From NCBI GenBank assembly GCA_942491665.1, contig CALOBR010000021.1, positions 1-64,000 of the forward strand: a stretch of DNA of 64,000 bases, given 5' to 3'. The translations under genes were made by a program, and so were the position numbers. Below, one piece after another: positions 1 through 8,688 of this stretch. A model generated the notes under the pieces. It searched no databases. It had not been told where the DNA came from and was given only the letters and a program-made list of their open reading frames with translations. Numbering within the stretch: the first letter of the stretch is position 1; each line of letters starts with the position of its first letter. The stretch comes from CAVQGZ01 sp942491665. GTDB taxonomy: Bacteria; Actinomycetota; Actinomycetes; Jiangellales; Jiangellaceae.

Positions 1-1500
1 GTAGGGGTCGAGCAGCACCGGGAGCGGCGAGCCGTCATGGTGCTCGGGCAGCAGCACCGCGATGCGCGGGTCGTCGGCGTGCTCGCGGGGCAGAAAGGTA
101 GGTCGCGGCTGCACTGGCGGGCGCACCACGTGAACCGCGAGGTCGAACGAGCCCGCCGGCGAGGAAACCACCAGCGAGGGGACGGCGGAGTCCAGCGTGT
201 CGCGCCGCACGACGAGGGTGCCGCCAGCAGCCGTTCCCGTCGTCATGCCTGGGGTCATCCCCGCAGCGGTGTGCTCGCCGGCGTCGACGACCTCCCAGCG
301 CCCGTCGGCGTGCACCCGGCCCAGTCGCGTCTCTCGCTCCTCGTGCGTGACCACGACCAGCACCGAGTCGCCGTCGACAGCGGCCACCGACGCCACGCTG
401 ACGTCCGGCGGAGTGAGCGCGACGCCATCGGCCACCAGCCGGAAGACGTCGGCCTCGACGTCTCGCTGCACGGTCAGTAGCCGCTCGCCCCACCAGGCCG
501 GAACGCCGGGCACGACGTCGACCCATGCCGGGTCACTGATCTCGCCGAGGCGCCGCGGAGTCTCGCCGGGCTGCCAGCCCAGCACCCGCATCGTTCGTTG
601 GTGCCGGTCGAGCACGGTGATCAACGCGTCGTGTCCCGCATCCCAGCGCACGTCCACGAGGTACTCGAAGGCGTCGTGGTTCCAGGAAACCTCGGTGCGT
701 GAGCCGTCCAGACCGACCCTCCACAGCGTGGTGGACGCGTTCGTGCCGCCGGCGAAGGGGTAGCGCATCGTCGCGGCGGGGCGTTCGGGATGAGCCGCAT
801 CGGCGATCGACACCTGGGTCACGGCCCTCTCGTCCACCCGGGCGACCAGCAGGCTCGCCGAGTCCGGCGACCACCAGAAGGAGCGCAACCGGTGGAGCTC
901 TTCGGCGTGGGCGAAGTCCGACAGCCCCCACGTGACGGCGTCGTCCGCGTCGACGACCAGCGCGTGGCCCGCCACGTCGCCGGTGGCGGGCGCCACGTGC
1001 AGCCCGCCGTCGCAGTGGTAGGCCACCCAGGCGCCGTCCGGGGACAGCCGTGGGTCCACCGCCGGGCCGGTCACCGGCACCTCGGTGGCGAGCGCGGTGG
1101 CGACGTCGATGACGAACACGCGCCCGGAGAGCCCGACGGCAACCTGGTCGCACCCGGAGTCCGTGCTGAACGCCGTGACGCCCGCCCCGCCCTGGCGCAT
1201 ACGTTCGCGGCGGGCCCGCTCGGCTGCGGGCAGGTCTTCGTGGTCACCGGACAGCAGCTCGTGCGGGTCGGCGAGCAGGCGCTCCTGCCCGTTCGCGACG
1301 TCGGCGGCCCAGAGCAGGCCAGTTGCCTGCGTCCCGGACCGTGAGCGCAGGAACAGCACCCGCGAACCGTCCGCCGACACCGTGACGGCGGACGGCGTCC
1401 CCAGAGTGAACCGCAGCGTGCGCGCCGACAGCCGCGGGAACCCCACCTCGGTCACGTCCGCGGGCTCGCCGGTGGCCTGGGTCGTTCTGGGGCTGCTCAT
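1..1500 (-). CDS. S9 family (prolyl oligopeptidase/DPP-IV type) peptidase, C-terminus cut by window edge
   Basis: Reading back from an ATG at 1498-1500, the minus strand stays open for 500 codons to base 1, so the stop and the C-terminal catalytic alpha/beta hydrolase domain lie outside the window. The visible part is a DPP-IV-type N-terminal beta-propeller: repeated blade motifs such as VSADGSRVLFLRS, DPRLSPDGAWVAYH and RSFWWSPDSASLLVARVDE, and the phrase VTWGLSDFAHAEELHR that is typical of S9 propellers. Family members are serine exopeptidases that remove dipeptides or cleave short peptides, usually in the cytoplasm. No signal peptide is visible. The gene is divergent from mshB with only 29 bases between the starts, so the two promoters must overlap. 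Catalytic residues cannot be checked here. Confidence 0.85.
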   Translation of the reverse strand, partial: MSSPRTTQATGEPADVTEVGFPRLSARTLRFTLGTPSAVTVSADGSRVLFLRSRSGTQATGLLWAADVANGQERLLADPHELLSGDHEDLPAAERARRERMRQGGAGVTAFSTDSGCDQVAVGLSGRVFVIDVATALATEVPVTGPAVDPRLSPDGAWVAYHCDGGLHVAPATGDVAGHALVVDADDAVTWGLSDFAHAEELHRLRSFWWSPDSASLLVARVDERAVTQVSIADAAHPERPAATMRYPFAGGTNASTTLWRVGLDGSRTEVSWNHDAFEYLVDVRWDAGHDALITVLDRHQRTMRVLGWQPGETPRRLGEISDPAWVDVVPGVPAWWGERLLTVQRDVEADVFRLVADGVALTPPDVSVASVAAVDGDSVLVVVTHEERETRLGRVHADGRWEVVDAGEHTAAGMTPGMTTGTAAGGTLVVRRDTLDSAVPSLVVSSPAGSFDLAVHVVRPPVQPRPTFLPREHADDPRIAVLLPEHHDGSPLPVLLDPY

Positions 1501-1529
1501 CGGGGCCACGCTGCCATAAGGTGGAGACG

Positions 1530-2465
1530 ATGAGCACTCCCCCTGCTGGTGCGACCGGCGACCCCGCGGGCACGTCCGCCGCCGACGCCGACCGGCGTCT
1601 GCTGCTTGTGCACGCCCACCCGGACGACGAGACGATCAACAACGGCGCGACGATGGCCCGATACGCCGTGCAGGGCGCTCATGTCACGCTCGTCACCTGC
1701 ACCTCCGGGGAGGAGGGCGAGGTGCTCGTGCCCGAGCTGGAGCATCTGGCCGCCGATGCGGACGATGCGCTCGGCCCGCACCGTCAGGGCGAGCTCGCTG
1801 CGGCCATGGCGGTGCTCGGAGTGCGCGACCACCGCCTTCTCGGCGGCCCCGGGCGCTACCGCGACTCCGGGATGATGGGGACCGCGTCCAACGACCGAGC
1901 GGAGTGCTTCTGGCGGGCCGATCTGACCGAGGCGTCCACGCTGCTGGCCGAGATCGTGCGCGAGGTGCGCCCGCAGGTGGTGGTGACCTACGACGAGTTC
2001 GGCGGCTACGGCCATCCCGACCACATCCAGGCCCACCGGGTCGCCACCTACGGGGTGGCGCTCGCCGCCGTGGAGTCCTACCGCACCGACCTCGGACCCG
2101 CCTGGGTTGTGCCGAAGGTGTACTGGAACGCCATGCCACGCTCGTACGTCGCCGACGGCATCGAACGGATGAAGCAGGCCGGCAGCGACTTCTTCGGCGT
2201 CGAGTCTGTCGACGACCTGCCGTTCGTGGTGCCCGACTCGGCGGTCAGCGCCGCCATCGACGGGTCTGGCCACGTCGAGCAGAAGCTCGACGCGATGCGC
2301 GCCCACGCGACGCAGATCGCGGTGGACGGCCCGTTCTTCGCGCTGTCGAACGACGTGGGCATGGAAGTGTGGAGCCAGGAGTTCTACCGGCTCGCCGCGG
2401 GGCGACCCGGACCGCTCGACCCGAGCACCGGGTGGGAGAGCGACCTGTTCGCGGGGCTCGTGTGA
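1530..2465 (+). CDS. mshB: N-acetyl-1-D-myo-inositol-2-amino-2-deoxy-alpha-D-glucopyranoside deacetylase (mycothiol synthesis)
   Basis: A 311-residue LmbE/PIG-L deacetylase. It removes the acetyl group from GlcNAc-inositol in the second committed step of mycothiol synthesis, a zinc-dependent cytoplasmic reaction. Zinc and catalytic motifs are clear: AHPDDE near residues 29-34 and HPDHIQAH near residues 162-169, with the family phrases CTSGEEGEV and FWRADL between. The ATG at 1530 is chosen because AAGGTGGAG lies 4-6 bases upstream; an in-frame GTG at 1521 would add three residues but overlaps that ribosome site. The stop overlaps the GTG of the next gene, so the two are translationally coupled. 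Homologous Mca amidases share the fold, but the length and the neighbouring membrane-protein gene fit MshB. Confidence 0.93.
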   Translation: MSTPPAGATGDPAGTSAADADRRLLLVHAHPDDETINNGATMARYAVQGAHVTLVTCTSGEEGEVLVPELEHLAADADDALGPHRQGELAAAMAVLGVRDHRLLGGPGRYRDSGMMGTASNDRAECFWRADLTEASTLLAEIVREVRPQVVVTYDEFGGYGHPDHIQAHRVATYGVALAAVESYRTDLGPAWVVPKVYWNAMPRSYVADGIERMKQAGSDFFGVESVDDLPFVVPDSAVSAAIDGSGHVEQKLDAMRAHATQIAVDGPFFALSNDVGMEVWSQEFYRLAAGRPGPLDPSTGWESDLFAGLV

Positions 2466-2908
2466 GAGCGGTCGGGCTGGTGCTGCTCGTCGCGCTCGCG
2501 GCGGTGGCCGGGGCGGTCGCGGGCTTCGTGCACCGCGCCACCCTCGACGTGCTCGGCGTCGCGGTGCCCGTAGGCATGGTGGCTGCACTCGGCGCACTCA
2601 CCGGCCTTGCTCTGCTGGCCCGCCTGCTCGGACGCAGCCGCACGGCGGTAGCGCTTGTCGGGGCGGCCTTCGCGGTGCCTGTCCTGGTCCTCAGCCAGTT
2701 TCGTCCCGAGGGAGACCTCGTGATCGCCGAAGATGTCTGGGGGCTGACCCTGATCGGTGGCACGGCGCTCGTGGTCACCGTCGGAGTTGTCGTCCCCTTC
2801 GTGGCGCCTGCGCAGCGGTCGACGGCCGCCGCGTCCGTCGACGACCACCTGGTACGGGAGCCCGCCGACGAACCGGCGCCCACCTTGAGCACACCCGAGC
2901 GACCATGA
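2462..2908 (+). CDS. small integral membrane protein downstream of mshB (DUF6113-like)
   Basis: A 148-residue protein beginning at a GTG that overlaps the mshB stop. Four hydrophobic segments are visible at about residues 3-20, 27-47, 55-77 and 91-115, followed by a polar tail rich in Ala, Pro and Asp, so it is probably a four-helix inner-membrane protein with a cytosolic tail. No catalytic motif is seen. A membrane protein of this size commonly follows mshB in actinobacteria (DUF6113 in my recollection), but its function is unknown. It also overlaps the next ATG by 4 bases, forming an mshB - membrane protein - VanW run. The family name is an inference from position and topology, not from a search. 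Confidence 0.7.
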   Translation: MRAVGLVLLVALAAVAGAVAGFVHRATLDVLGVAVPVGMVAALGALTGLALLARLLGRSRTAVALVGAAFAVPVLVLSQFRPEGDLVIAEDVWGLTLIGGTALVVTVGVVVPFVAPAQRSTAAASVDDHLVREPADEPAPTLSTPERP

Positions 2909-4680
2909 GCGAGTCGATCCCACCCGGGCAGGCCGACGGCGAGGCGGCGACGGCCGACGTCACGGCCGGTGGGACCCAGGCGCGCTCGTCGAAGCGTCGC
3001 TGGCGGGTCGGCATCGGCGTCGTCGTGACCGTCCTGCTGCTCGGCGGCGCCTACCTCGCCGCCTACCTCAACGCCGGCACGACGGTCGCGAGCGGCACCA
3101 CGGTGCTCGGGATCGAGATCGGCGGACTGACCCAGGAAGAGGCCGAGGCGACCCTGCGCGACGAGCTGCCGGCGATCGCCGACGTCCCCGTCACGCTGCT
3201 CGTCGACGCCGACAGCTATGCGATCGTGCCGTCGGAGTCAGGCCTGAACGTCGACGTCGCCGCGACGGTGCGCACGGCAGGTGTGGGCTCGTCGGACCCT
3301 TTGCGCCTGCTGGACGCCATCGTCCGGGGAGGTGGACCGGTCGACCCTGTGGTCACTGTGGACGAGCCGGCGCTGCAGCAGGCCATCGCCGACGTGGCCG
3401 AGCAGGCCGACCGCGAGGCCGTCGAGGGGACGGTCGTCTTCGCCGCAGGCAACGTCGAGGCGACGCTGCCCCAGCAGGGCCGCACCGTCGACCAGCCCGG
3501 GTCCGTCGAGGCGGTCGCCGACGCCTACCTGAGCAGGTCAGCGCCCGTCGAGCTGCCCACCTCGTACGCCGACCCGCTGACCGACGAGGCCGAGGTGGAG
3601 CGCGCCCTGAGCGAGTTCGCCGAGCCGGCGATGTCGGGGCCGGTCACGCTGGAGTCCGAGATCGACTCGAGCAAGCTGAGCACCGTCCTGCTCAGCACCG
3701 TGCTGAGCATGGAGGCTGACGAGGACGGCGCGCTGGTGCCGGCGCTCGACGGCGAGGCCCTGCTCGCGGCCTCGACCGACCAGCTGGCCGCGCTCGGCGA
3801 CCCACCCACCGACGCGTCCGTCGTGATCCGTGGCGGCAGGCCGGTTGTGGTGACCTCGTCGGCGGGTCTTCAGCCGGACACGTCCGCCTACGTCGAGGAC
3901 GTGCTCGCCGCGCTCACGGAGACCGGGGACGGGCGAGTCGTCCGGCTGCCGCTCACCACCGAGCCCGCGGCCTTCACCACCCGCGACGCCCGCGCCAGCG
4001 GGGTGCGCGAGGTGGTCGCCGAGTTCACCACGTTCTACCCGTACGCGGAGTACCGCAACATCAACATCGGCCGGGCCGCTGAGCTGGCCAACAACACGTT
4101 CCTCAAGCCTGGCGACGTGTTCTCGATGAACGACGTGGTCGGCGAGCGCCGCGTCGACAGGGGGTTCACCAGCGGGTTCATCATCGAGAGCGGTCGCTTC
4201 GCCGAAGCGGTCGGCGGTGGGGTCTCTCAGCTGGCGACGACGCTGTTCAACGCCGGCCACTTCGCCGGCTTCTCCGACATCGAGCACCACGCGCACACCC
4301 TGTACATCGACCGCTACCCCGTCGGCCGGGAGGCGACGGTCTTCTACGGCTCGCTCGACCTGCGTTTCGGCAACAACACGCCCTACGGCGCGGTCGTGCA
4401 GTCGTTCATCAGGCCCGCGACGCCCGGCACCCAGGGTGAGGTGACCGTGCGTATCTGGAGCACGCCGCACTGGGAGGTCGAGTCGGTCACCGGCAACCGA
4501 TTCAACCCCCGGCCCTACGAGCGCAAGGTGATCGCCGGTGACTCGTGCGTGCCGTCCACCGGCTCGGACGGCTTCGACATCATCGTGACCCGCACACTCT
4601 CGCTCGGCGGCGAGGTGGAGCGGCGCGAAGAGATCTACACCCGCTACGAGGCGACACCCGAGGTCGTGTGTACCGGGTGA
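2905..4680 (+). CDS. VanW family protein, membrane-anchored
   Basis: A 591-residue protein with a cytosolic N-terminus, one transmembrane helix at about residues 35-55, and a large extracellular part. The extracellular part holds two YoaR-type putative peptidoglycan-binding repeats (about 60-330), with TVLGIEIGGLTQEEAEATL opening the first, then a C-terminal VanW domain (about 370-590). The VanW domain has the family motifs FTTFYPY, FLKPGDVFSMNDVVGER, GGGVSQLATTLFNA and NNTPYGAVV. VanW was named from vancomycin-resistance clusters but has no established biochemical role; cell-wall association is the common inference. Its start codon overlaps the stop of the preceding membrane protein. There is no evidence for a vancomycin-resistance cluster here. 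Confidence 0.85.
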   Translation: MSESIPPGQADGEAATADVTAGGTQARSSKRRWRVGIGVVVTVLLLGGAYLAAYLNAGTTVASGTTVLGIEIGGLTQEEAEATLRDELPAIADVPVTLLVDADSYAIVPSESGLNVDVAATVRTAGVGSSDPLRLLDAIVRGGGPVDPVVTVDEPALQQAIADVAEQADREAVEGTVVFAAGNVEATLPQQGRTVDQPGSVEAVADAYLSRSAPVELPTSYADPLTDEAEVERALSEFAEPAMSGPVTLESEIDSSKLSTVLLSTVLSMEADEDGALVPALDGEALLAASTDQLAALGDPPTDASVVIRGGRPVVVTSSAGLQPDTSAYVEDVLAALTETGDGRVVRLPLTTEPAAFTTRDARASGVREVVAEFTTFYPYAEYRNINIGRAAELANNTFLKPGDVFSMNDVVGERRVDRGFTSGFIIESGRFAEAVGGGVSQLATTLFNAGHFAGFSDIEHHAHTLYIDRYPVGREATVFYGSLDLRFGNNTPYGAVVQSFIRPATPGTQGEVTVRIWSTPHWEVESVTGNRFNPRPYERKVIAGDSCVPSTGSDGFDIIVTRTLSLGGEVERREEIYTRYEATPEVVCTG

Positions 4681-4745
4681 CGCTCACGTGCGTAGGCTGG
4701 TCGCTGACCGGCTGGTACCCCACCTGACATGCGGAGGACCTGAGA

Positions 4746-5066
4746 GTGACGTACACGATCGCCTTGCCCTGCGTCGACCTCAAAGACCGCGCCTGCGTCG
4801 AGGAGTGCCCGGTCGACTGCATCTACGAGGGCGAGCGGATGCTCTACATCCACCCCGACGAGTGCGTCGACTGCGGTGCCTGCGAGCCGGTGTGCCCGGT
4901 CGAGGCCATCTTCTACGAGGACGACGTCCCCGAGGAGTGGCGCGGGTACACCGACGCCAACGCCGAGTTCTTCGACGACATCGGTTCACCCGGCGGAGCC
5001 GCGAAGCTCGGTGTCATCGAGCACGACCACCCGCTTGTGGCGGCACTGCCGCCGCAAGAGCACTGA
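4746..5066 (+). CDS. fdxA: 7Fe ferredoxin
   Basis: A 106-residue actinobacterial ferredoxin. Cysteines in CVEECPVDC and CVDCGACEPVCP give one [3Fe-4S] and one [4Fe-4S] cluster, the standard pattern for this seven-iron type. The C-terminal extension after residue 60 (EEWRGYTDANAEFF) is also typical. It is a soluble one-electron carrier, with cytochrome P450s and other oxidoreductases as plausible partners. The GTG start at 4746 follows GGAGGACC at good spacing. The stop overlaps the probable CTG start of dapC (CTGA), and the fdxA-dapC pair is a conserved arrangement in actinobacteria. Confidence 0.95.
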   Translation: MTYTIALPCVDLKDRACVEECPVDCIYEGERMLYIHPDECVDCGACEPVCPVEAIFYEDDVPEEWRGYTDANAEFFDDIGSPGGAAKLGVIEHDHPLVAALPPQEH

Positions 5067-6169
5067 GCCGACGACGCCTGGGTCCGGCTGCCGCGCTGCC
5101 GGACTTTCCGTGGGACCGGCTCGCACCTGCAGCCGACCTGGCACGGGCCCACCTCGACGGCATCGTCGACCTGTCGGTGGGTGCCCCCGTCGACCCGACG
5201 CCCGCGGTGGTCGAACGTGCCCTGGCGGCCGCCTCGCAGGCCCCCGGCTACCCGCTGACACGAGGTGCGCCGGCGGTGCGCGAGGCCGCCGCGACGTACC
5301 TGCACACGCGCTGGGGTGCGGATGTCGACCCCGACGACGTCCTTCCCGTCGTCGGCACCAAAGAGCTGGTGGCATGGCTGCCCACCCTGCTCGGCCTGGG
5401 CGAGGGTGACTCGGTCGCGTTCCCGCAGCTGGCCTACCCCACCTACGAGGTGGGTGCCCTGCTCGCCGGCGCCACGGCAGTGGCGGCGGGCTCGCTGACC
5501 GCCATCGGCCCCCGCCGGGTCGGACTGGCATGGCTCAACTCCCCGGCCAACCCGGACGGGCGGGTGCTTCCCGTCGAGCACCTCGCCAAGGTCGTGGCCT
5601 GGGCGCGCGAACGTGGGACGGTCGTGGCCTCCGACGAGTGCTACCTGGAGTTCGGCTGGGACGCTGAACCGGTCAGCATCTTGCACCCGGACGTGTGCGG
5701 CGGCTCCCACGACGGGCTGCTCGCCGTGCACTCCCTGTCGAAGCGGTCGAACATGGCCGGGTACCGCGCCGGATTCATCGCCGGTGACCCGGCCCTCGTC
5801 GCCGAGCTGCACGAGGTGCGACGTCACGCCGGCATGGTGGTCTCGGCCCCGGTGCAGGCGGCGATGGTGGCCGCGCTCGGCGACCACGCGCACGTCGTCG
5901 AGCAGCGTGGGCGCTACCGGGCCCGGCGCGAGATGCTGCGCGTGGCGCTGACCGAGGCCGGCTTCACCATCGAGCACTCCGAGGGCTCGCTGTACCTCTG
6001 GGCGACCCGGGACGAACCGGGCATCGACAGCGTGGGCTGGCTCGCCGAGCGGGGCGTGCTGGTCGCCCCGGGGGAGTTCTACGGTCCGGCCGGCGCCCGC
6101 CACATCCGGGTGTCGCTCACTGCGACCGACGAACGGGTCGAGGCGGGGTGCGCGCGTCTCACGGCGTGA
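5063..6169 (+). CDS. dapC: N-succinyldiaminopimelate aminotransferase
   Basis: A PLP-dependent class I/II aminotransferase of about 368 residues that makes N-succinyl-LL-2,6-diaminopimelate in the succinylase branch of lysine and peptidoglycan precursor synthesis. The N-terminal phrase DFPWDRL, the substrate loop LNSPANPDG, DECYLEF and the PLP lysine in SLSKRSNMAGYR (about Lys227) are diagnostic. dapD and dapE follow a few kilobases on. No ATG, GTG or TTG exists in frame between the last upstream stop-free unrelated sequence and DFPWDRL. The best start is CTG at 5063, which overlaps the fdxA stop as CTGA and gives the expected 12-residue leader. Function is certain; the start codon is inferred. 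Confidence 0.9.
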   Translation: MSRRRLGPAAALPDFPWDRLAPAADLARAHLDGIVDLSVGAPVDPTPAVVERALAAASQAPGYPLTRGAPAVREAAATYLHTRWGADVDPDDVLPVVGTKELVAWLPTLLGLGEGDSVAFPQLAYPTYEVGALLAGATAVAAGSLTAIGPRRVGLAWLNSPANPDGRVLPVEHLAKVVAWARERGTVVASDECYLEFGWDAEPVSILHPDVCGGSHDGLLAVHSLSKRSNMAGYRAGFIAGDPALVAELHEVRRHAGMVVSAPVQAAMVAALGDHAHVVEQRGRYRARREMLRVALTEAGFTIEHSEGSLYLWATRDEPGIDSVGWLAERGVLVAPGEFYGPAGARHIRVSLTATDERVEAGCARLTA

Positions 6170-6626
6170 CCTGCACGTCCAGCCCGGTCATCGTCACCGC
6201 GTCGCCCACCTGCACGCCCGCTTCGGTGAAGGTGCCGCCGGTGGTCTCCACGGCGTGCGTGTACTCGGCCCCTGGGGAGTAGCGAGGGCAGGAGTCGTCG
6301 GCGGCCGGGCAGGGCTGCATCTCGGCGACGCCGACCACGGTGTGGTCGCGCACCCACACGATGGACAGGGGAACCTGGACGTTGCCCATCCAGAACGCGT
6401 TCGACACCGGCTCGGGGTAGACGAACACCATGCCGGTACCGGGGGGAACCTCGTCGCGTCCCATGAGGCCGGCGGCTCGGGCGGCGTCGTCGTCGGCCAC
6501 CTCTACCGCGATCGGCTCAGCAGCGCCCACGACGACCGTGGGCGCCGACGCGGGCGTCTCGGTGCTGCAGCCGACCAGCCCGAGCACCACAGCGGCCACC
6601 GCGGCGAGTGCTGGGGCCGGCCTCAC
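6159..6626 (-). CDS. DUF192 family lipoprotein
   Basis: A 155-residue protein with a lipoprotein signal peptide (hydrophobic residues 5-18, lipobox LVGC with Cys20) followed by one DUF192 domain. Typical DUF192 phrases are visible: AAGLMGRDEVPPGTGMVF, FWMGNVQVPLSIVWV and the C-terminal GDAVTM. The domain has no firmly established activity. The GTG start overlaps the stop of the upstream hydrolase-like gene (GTGA), so both are expected to be co-translated from one mRNA. Its 3-prime end overlaps the convergent dapC stop by 11 bases. Confidence 0.85.
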   Translation of the reverse strand: MRPAPALAAVAAVVLGLVGCSTETPASAPTVVVGAAEPIAVEVADDDAARAAGLMGRDEVPPGTGMVFVYPEPVSNAFWMGNVQVPLSIVWVRDHTVVGVAEMQPCPAADDSCPRYSPGAEYTHAVETTGGTFTEAGVQVGDAVTMTGLDVQVTP

Positions 6627-7627
6627 GACCCGGCGACGACGTCGACGTGCACGTGGTCGAGGTGGCGGTCGGTGTCGGTCGTGCTGCCCGAGGGGTGCCG
6701 GTAGTCACGCCACCCCTGCGCGCCGCGGCGGGCCGACCAGATCTTGTCGTCGTAGATCACCACCGAGACACCGAGCCTTTCGGCGTTCGCCACGAGCCAG
6801 TGCGCGGCGGCCCAGCCCTCGCGACCGCCGCTGCCGTCCTCCATCGGGAAGAAGGCGTCGACTGCGCGTCCCTCGTCGTGGGTCGAGGTGCCGCCGGAGG
6901 TCTGGTAGGTCGAGATGGGGGTGTCGTCGCCGAAGACAGTGCGCAGCTCGGCGGCCACCGCTTGGGCACGCGGAGTGAAGCCCGCCGCGTCGGGAGCCTG
7001 CGCGGCGAACCCGCTGTGGCGCACCACGCACGACAGGGCGGCCGGCGACCATCCGGCCAGGGCGGAGGCCAGCACCCGGGCGTCCGCCTCGTGGTCGGCG
7101 TAGGCACTCGGAAAGGCGCTGCGCTGGACCGCCTGAGCGGCCTCGGTCACGGGCATCTCGGTGTAGCGGGGCACCTTCACCAGCTCGTCGTAGAACCGGC
7201 CCGCCGCATAGACCGGGTCTTGCACCTGCTGCGGCGTTCCCCAGCCCTGGGACGGACGCTGCTGGAACAGCCCGAGGGAGTCGCGGTCGCCGTAGTCGAT
7301 GTTGAGCAGCTTCGACTCCTGGTAGGCCGTCGCCAACGCGATGGTGACCGCCCGCGCCGGCAGCCCGCGCTGCTCGGCCACAGCCGCGATCGTGGCCGCG
7401 TTGGCGGCCTGCTCCGGCGTGACGCGCACGCTCTGCCCGTCGACCGTCGCCTCGCACTGCTGCAAGAACCCCAAGCTGGACGCCCCGTCCACGACCCACC
7501 GGCCGACCACCACGACAAGTCCGCCGACGAGCGCGATCACCAGCAGCGTGGCCAGCGCCCGGCGACCGGCACTGCGCCGACGCGGTGGTGGCGCAGGCGC
7601 TGCGCGCCGCTCGAGCGTGGACGACAT
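6623..7627 (-). CDS. membrane-anchored cell-wall-associated protein with heavy Gln/Ala lysozyme-like middle and peptidase-like C-terminus
   Basis: A 334-residue protein with a positively charged N-terminus, one transmembrane helix at about residues 28-46, and a secreted remainder. The middle resembles a lytic-transglycosylase/NLPC-associated helical fold: ALATAYQESKLLNI and DSLGLFQQRPSQGWG match the conserved YQESxL...GLFQQRPSQGWG pattern of actinobacterial heavy-metal/cell-wall hypothetical proteins. The C-terminal part carries DEGRAVDAF, GVSVVIYDDKIWS and HLDHVHVDV, with histidines that resemble a D-Ala-D-Ala carboxypeptidase-like (M15/VanY) metal site. Biochemical function is unproven; envelope remodelling is the likely theme. 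The downstream DUF192 lipoprotein is overlapped by 4 bases. Confidence 0.75.
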   Translation of the reverse strand: MSSTLERRAAPAPPPRRRSAGRRALATLLVIALVGGLVVVVGRWVVDGASSLGFLQQCEATVDGQSVRVTPEQAANAATIAAVAEQRGLPARAVTIALATAYQESKLLNIDYGDRDSLGLFQQRPSQGWGTPQQVQDPVYAAGRFYDELVKVPRYTEMPVTEAAQAVQRSAFPSAYADHEADARVLASALAGWSPAALSCVVRHSGFAAQAPDAAGFTPRAQAVAAELRTVFGDDTPISTYQTSGGTSTHDEGRAVDAFFPMEDGSGGREGWAAAHWLVANAERLGVSVVIYDDKIWSARRGAQGWRDYRHPSGSTTDTDRHLDHVHVDVVAGS

Positions 7628-7666
7628 AGTCGTACTAACGGTACCGGGGGCTGCGACGTTCCCGCG

Positions 7667-8650
7667 TCAGTCGTTCGCGTGCAGCGCGGCGTTGAGGCCG
7701 CCCCAGCTGCCGGTGCGCGGAAGCGCCTCGACCGCGCCGGTGAGCGAGTTGCGCCGGAACAACAGACCGTGCGCGCCGGACAGCTCGCGCGCCGCGACCG
7801 TGGTGCCGTCGGGCAGCGACAGCTTCGTACCGGCAGTCACGTACAGGCCCGCCTCGACCACACACCGGTCGCCCAGCGAGATGCCCAGCCCGGCGTTGGC
7901 GCCGAGCAGGCAGCCCTTGCCCAGGGAGATCACCTGGCTACCGCCGCCGGACAGCGTGCCCATGATGGACGCCCCGCCGCCGACATCGCTGCCGTCGTCG
8001 ACGACGACCCCGGCTGAGATGCGGCCCTCGACCATCGAGGCGCCGAGCGTGCCGGCGTTGAAGTTGACGAACCCCTCGTGCATCACCGTCGTCCCGGGCG
8101 CCAGGTGCGCACCGAGGCGCACCCGGTCGGCATCGGCCACCCGAACGCCGGTCGGCACCACGTAGTCGACCATGCGGGGGAACTTGTCCACGCCAAGCAC
8201 GGTCAACGGTCCGCGGCCGGCCAGACGGGCGCGCGTGGTCTCGAAGTCGTCCACCGCGCACGGCCCGGCCGAGGTCCATACGACGTTCGGCAGCACGCCG
8301 AACAGCCCGTCGAGGTTCTGCCCGTGCGGGCGCACGAGCCGGTGCGAGAGCAGGTGCAGACGCAGGTAGGCATCGGCAACGTCGACCGGTGGGGCGTCGA
8401 GGTCGACCACCACGCGCACGAACGCGCGCTGCACGCCTCGCGCCTCGTCGACCCATTCAAGTGCCAGCAGGTCGGCCGCCGGCAGCGTGCCCGGCTCGGG
8501 TCGCCCGAGGCTGGGTCGGGGGAACCAGGCATCCAGCACGGCACCGGCCGCGGTGAGGGTGGCCAGGCCGTCGGCCCAGGCGAAGCGCTCGTCGGCGGGG
8601 TCTGCCTGCTGGCGGGTCGGCCGGTCAGCAGGCGCGTCGGTCGGCGTCAT
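7667..8650 (-). CDS. dapD: 2,3,4,5-tetrahydropyridine-2,6-dicarboxylate N-succinyltransferase
   Basis: A 327-residue trimeric left-handed beta-helix enzyme. It transfers succinyl from succinyl-CoA to tetrahydrodipicolinate, feeding DapC. The N-terminal third is the actinobacterial long form, and the C-terminal two-thirds show hexapeptide repeats such as GASMVEGRISAGVVV and LGANAGLGISLGDRCVVEAGLYV. EGFVNFNAGTLG is characteristic of DapD. The ATG is at 8650. dapE is encoded divergently 38 bases away, so the two lysine genes probably share a bidirectional promoter region. Confidence 0.95.
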   Translation of the reverse strand: MTPTDAPADRPTRQQADPADERFAWADGLATLTAAGAVLDAWFPRPSLGRPEPGTLPAADLLALEWVDEARGVQRAFVRVVVDLDAPPVDVADAYLRLHLLSHRLVRPHGQNLDGLFGVLPNVVWTSAGPCAVDDFETTRARLAGRGPLTVLGVDKFPRMVDYVVPTGVRVADADRVRLGAHLAPGTTVMHEGFVNFNAGTLGASMVEGRISAGVVVDDGSDVGGGASIMGTLSGGGSQVISLGKGCLLGANAGLGISLGDRCVVEAGLYVTAGTKLSLPDGTTVAARELSGAHGLLFRRNSLTGAVEALPRTGSWGGLNAALHAND

Positions 8651-8688
8651 GGCACCAGCCTGCCACCCGCCCCGGTAGCGTCGCGCAG

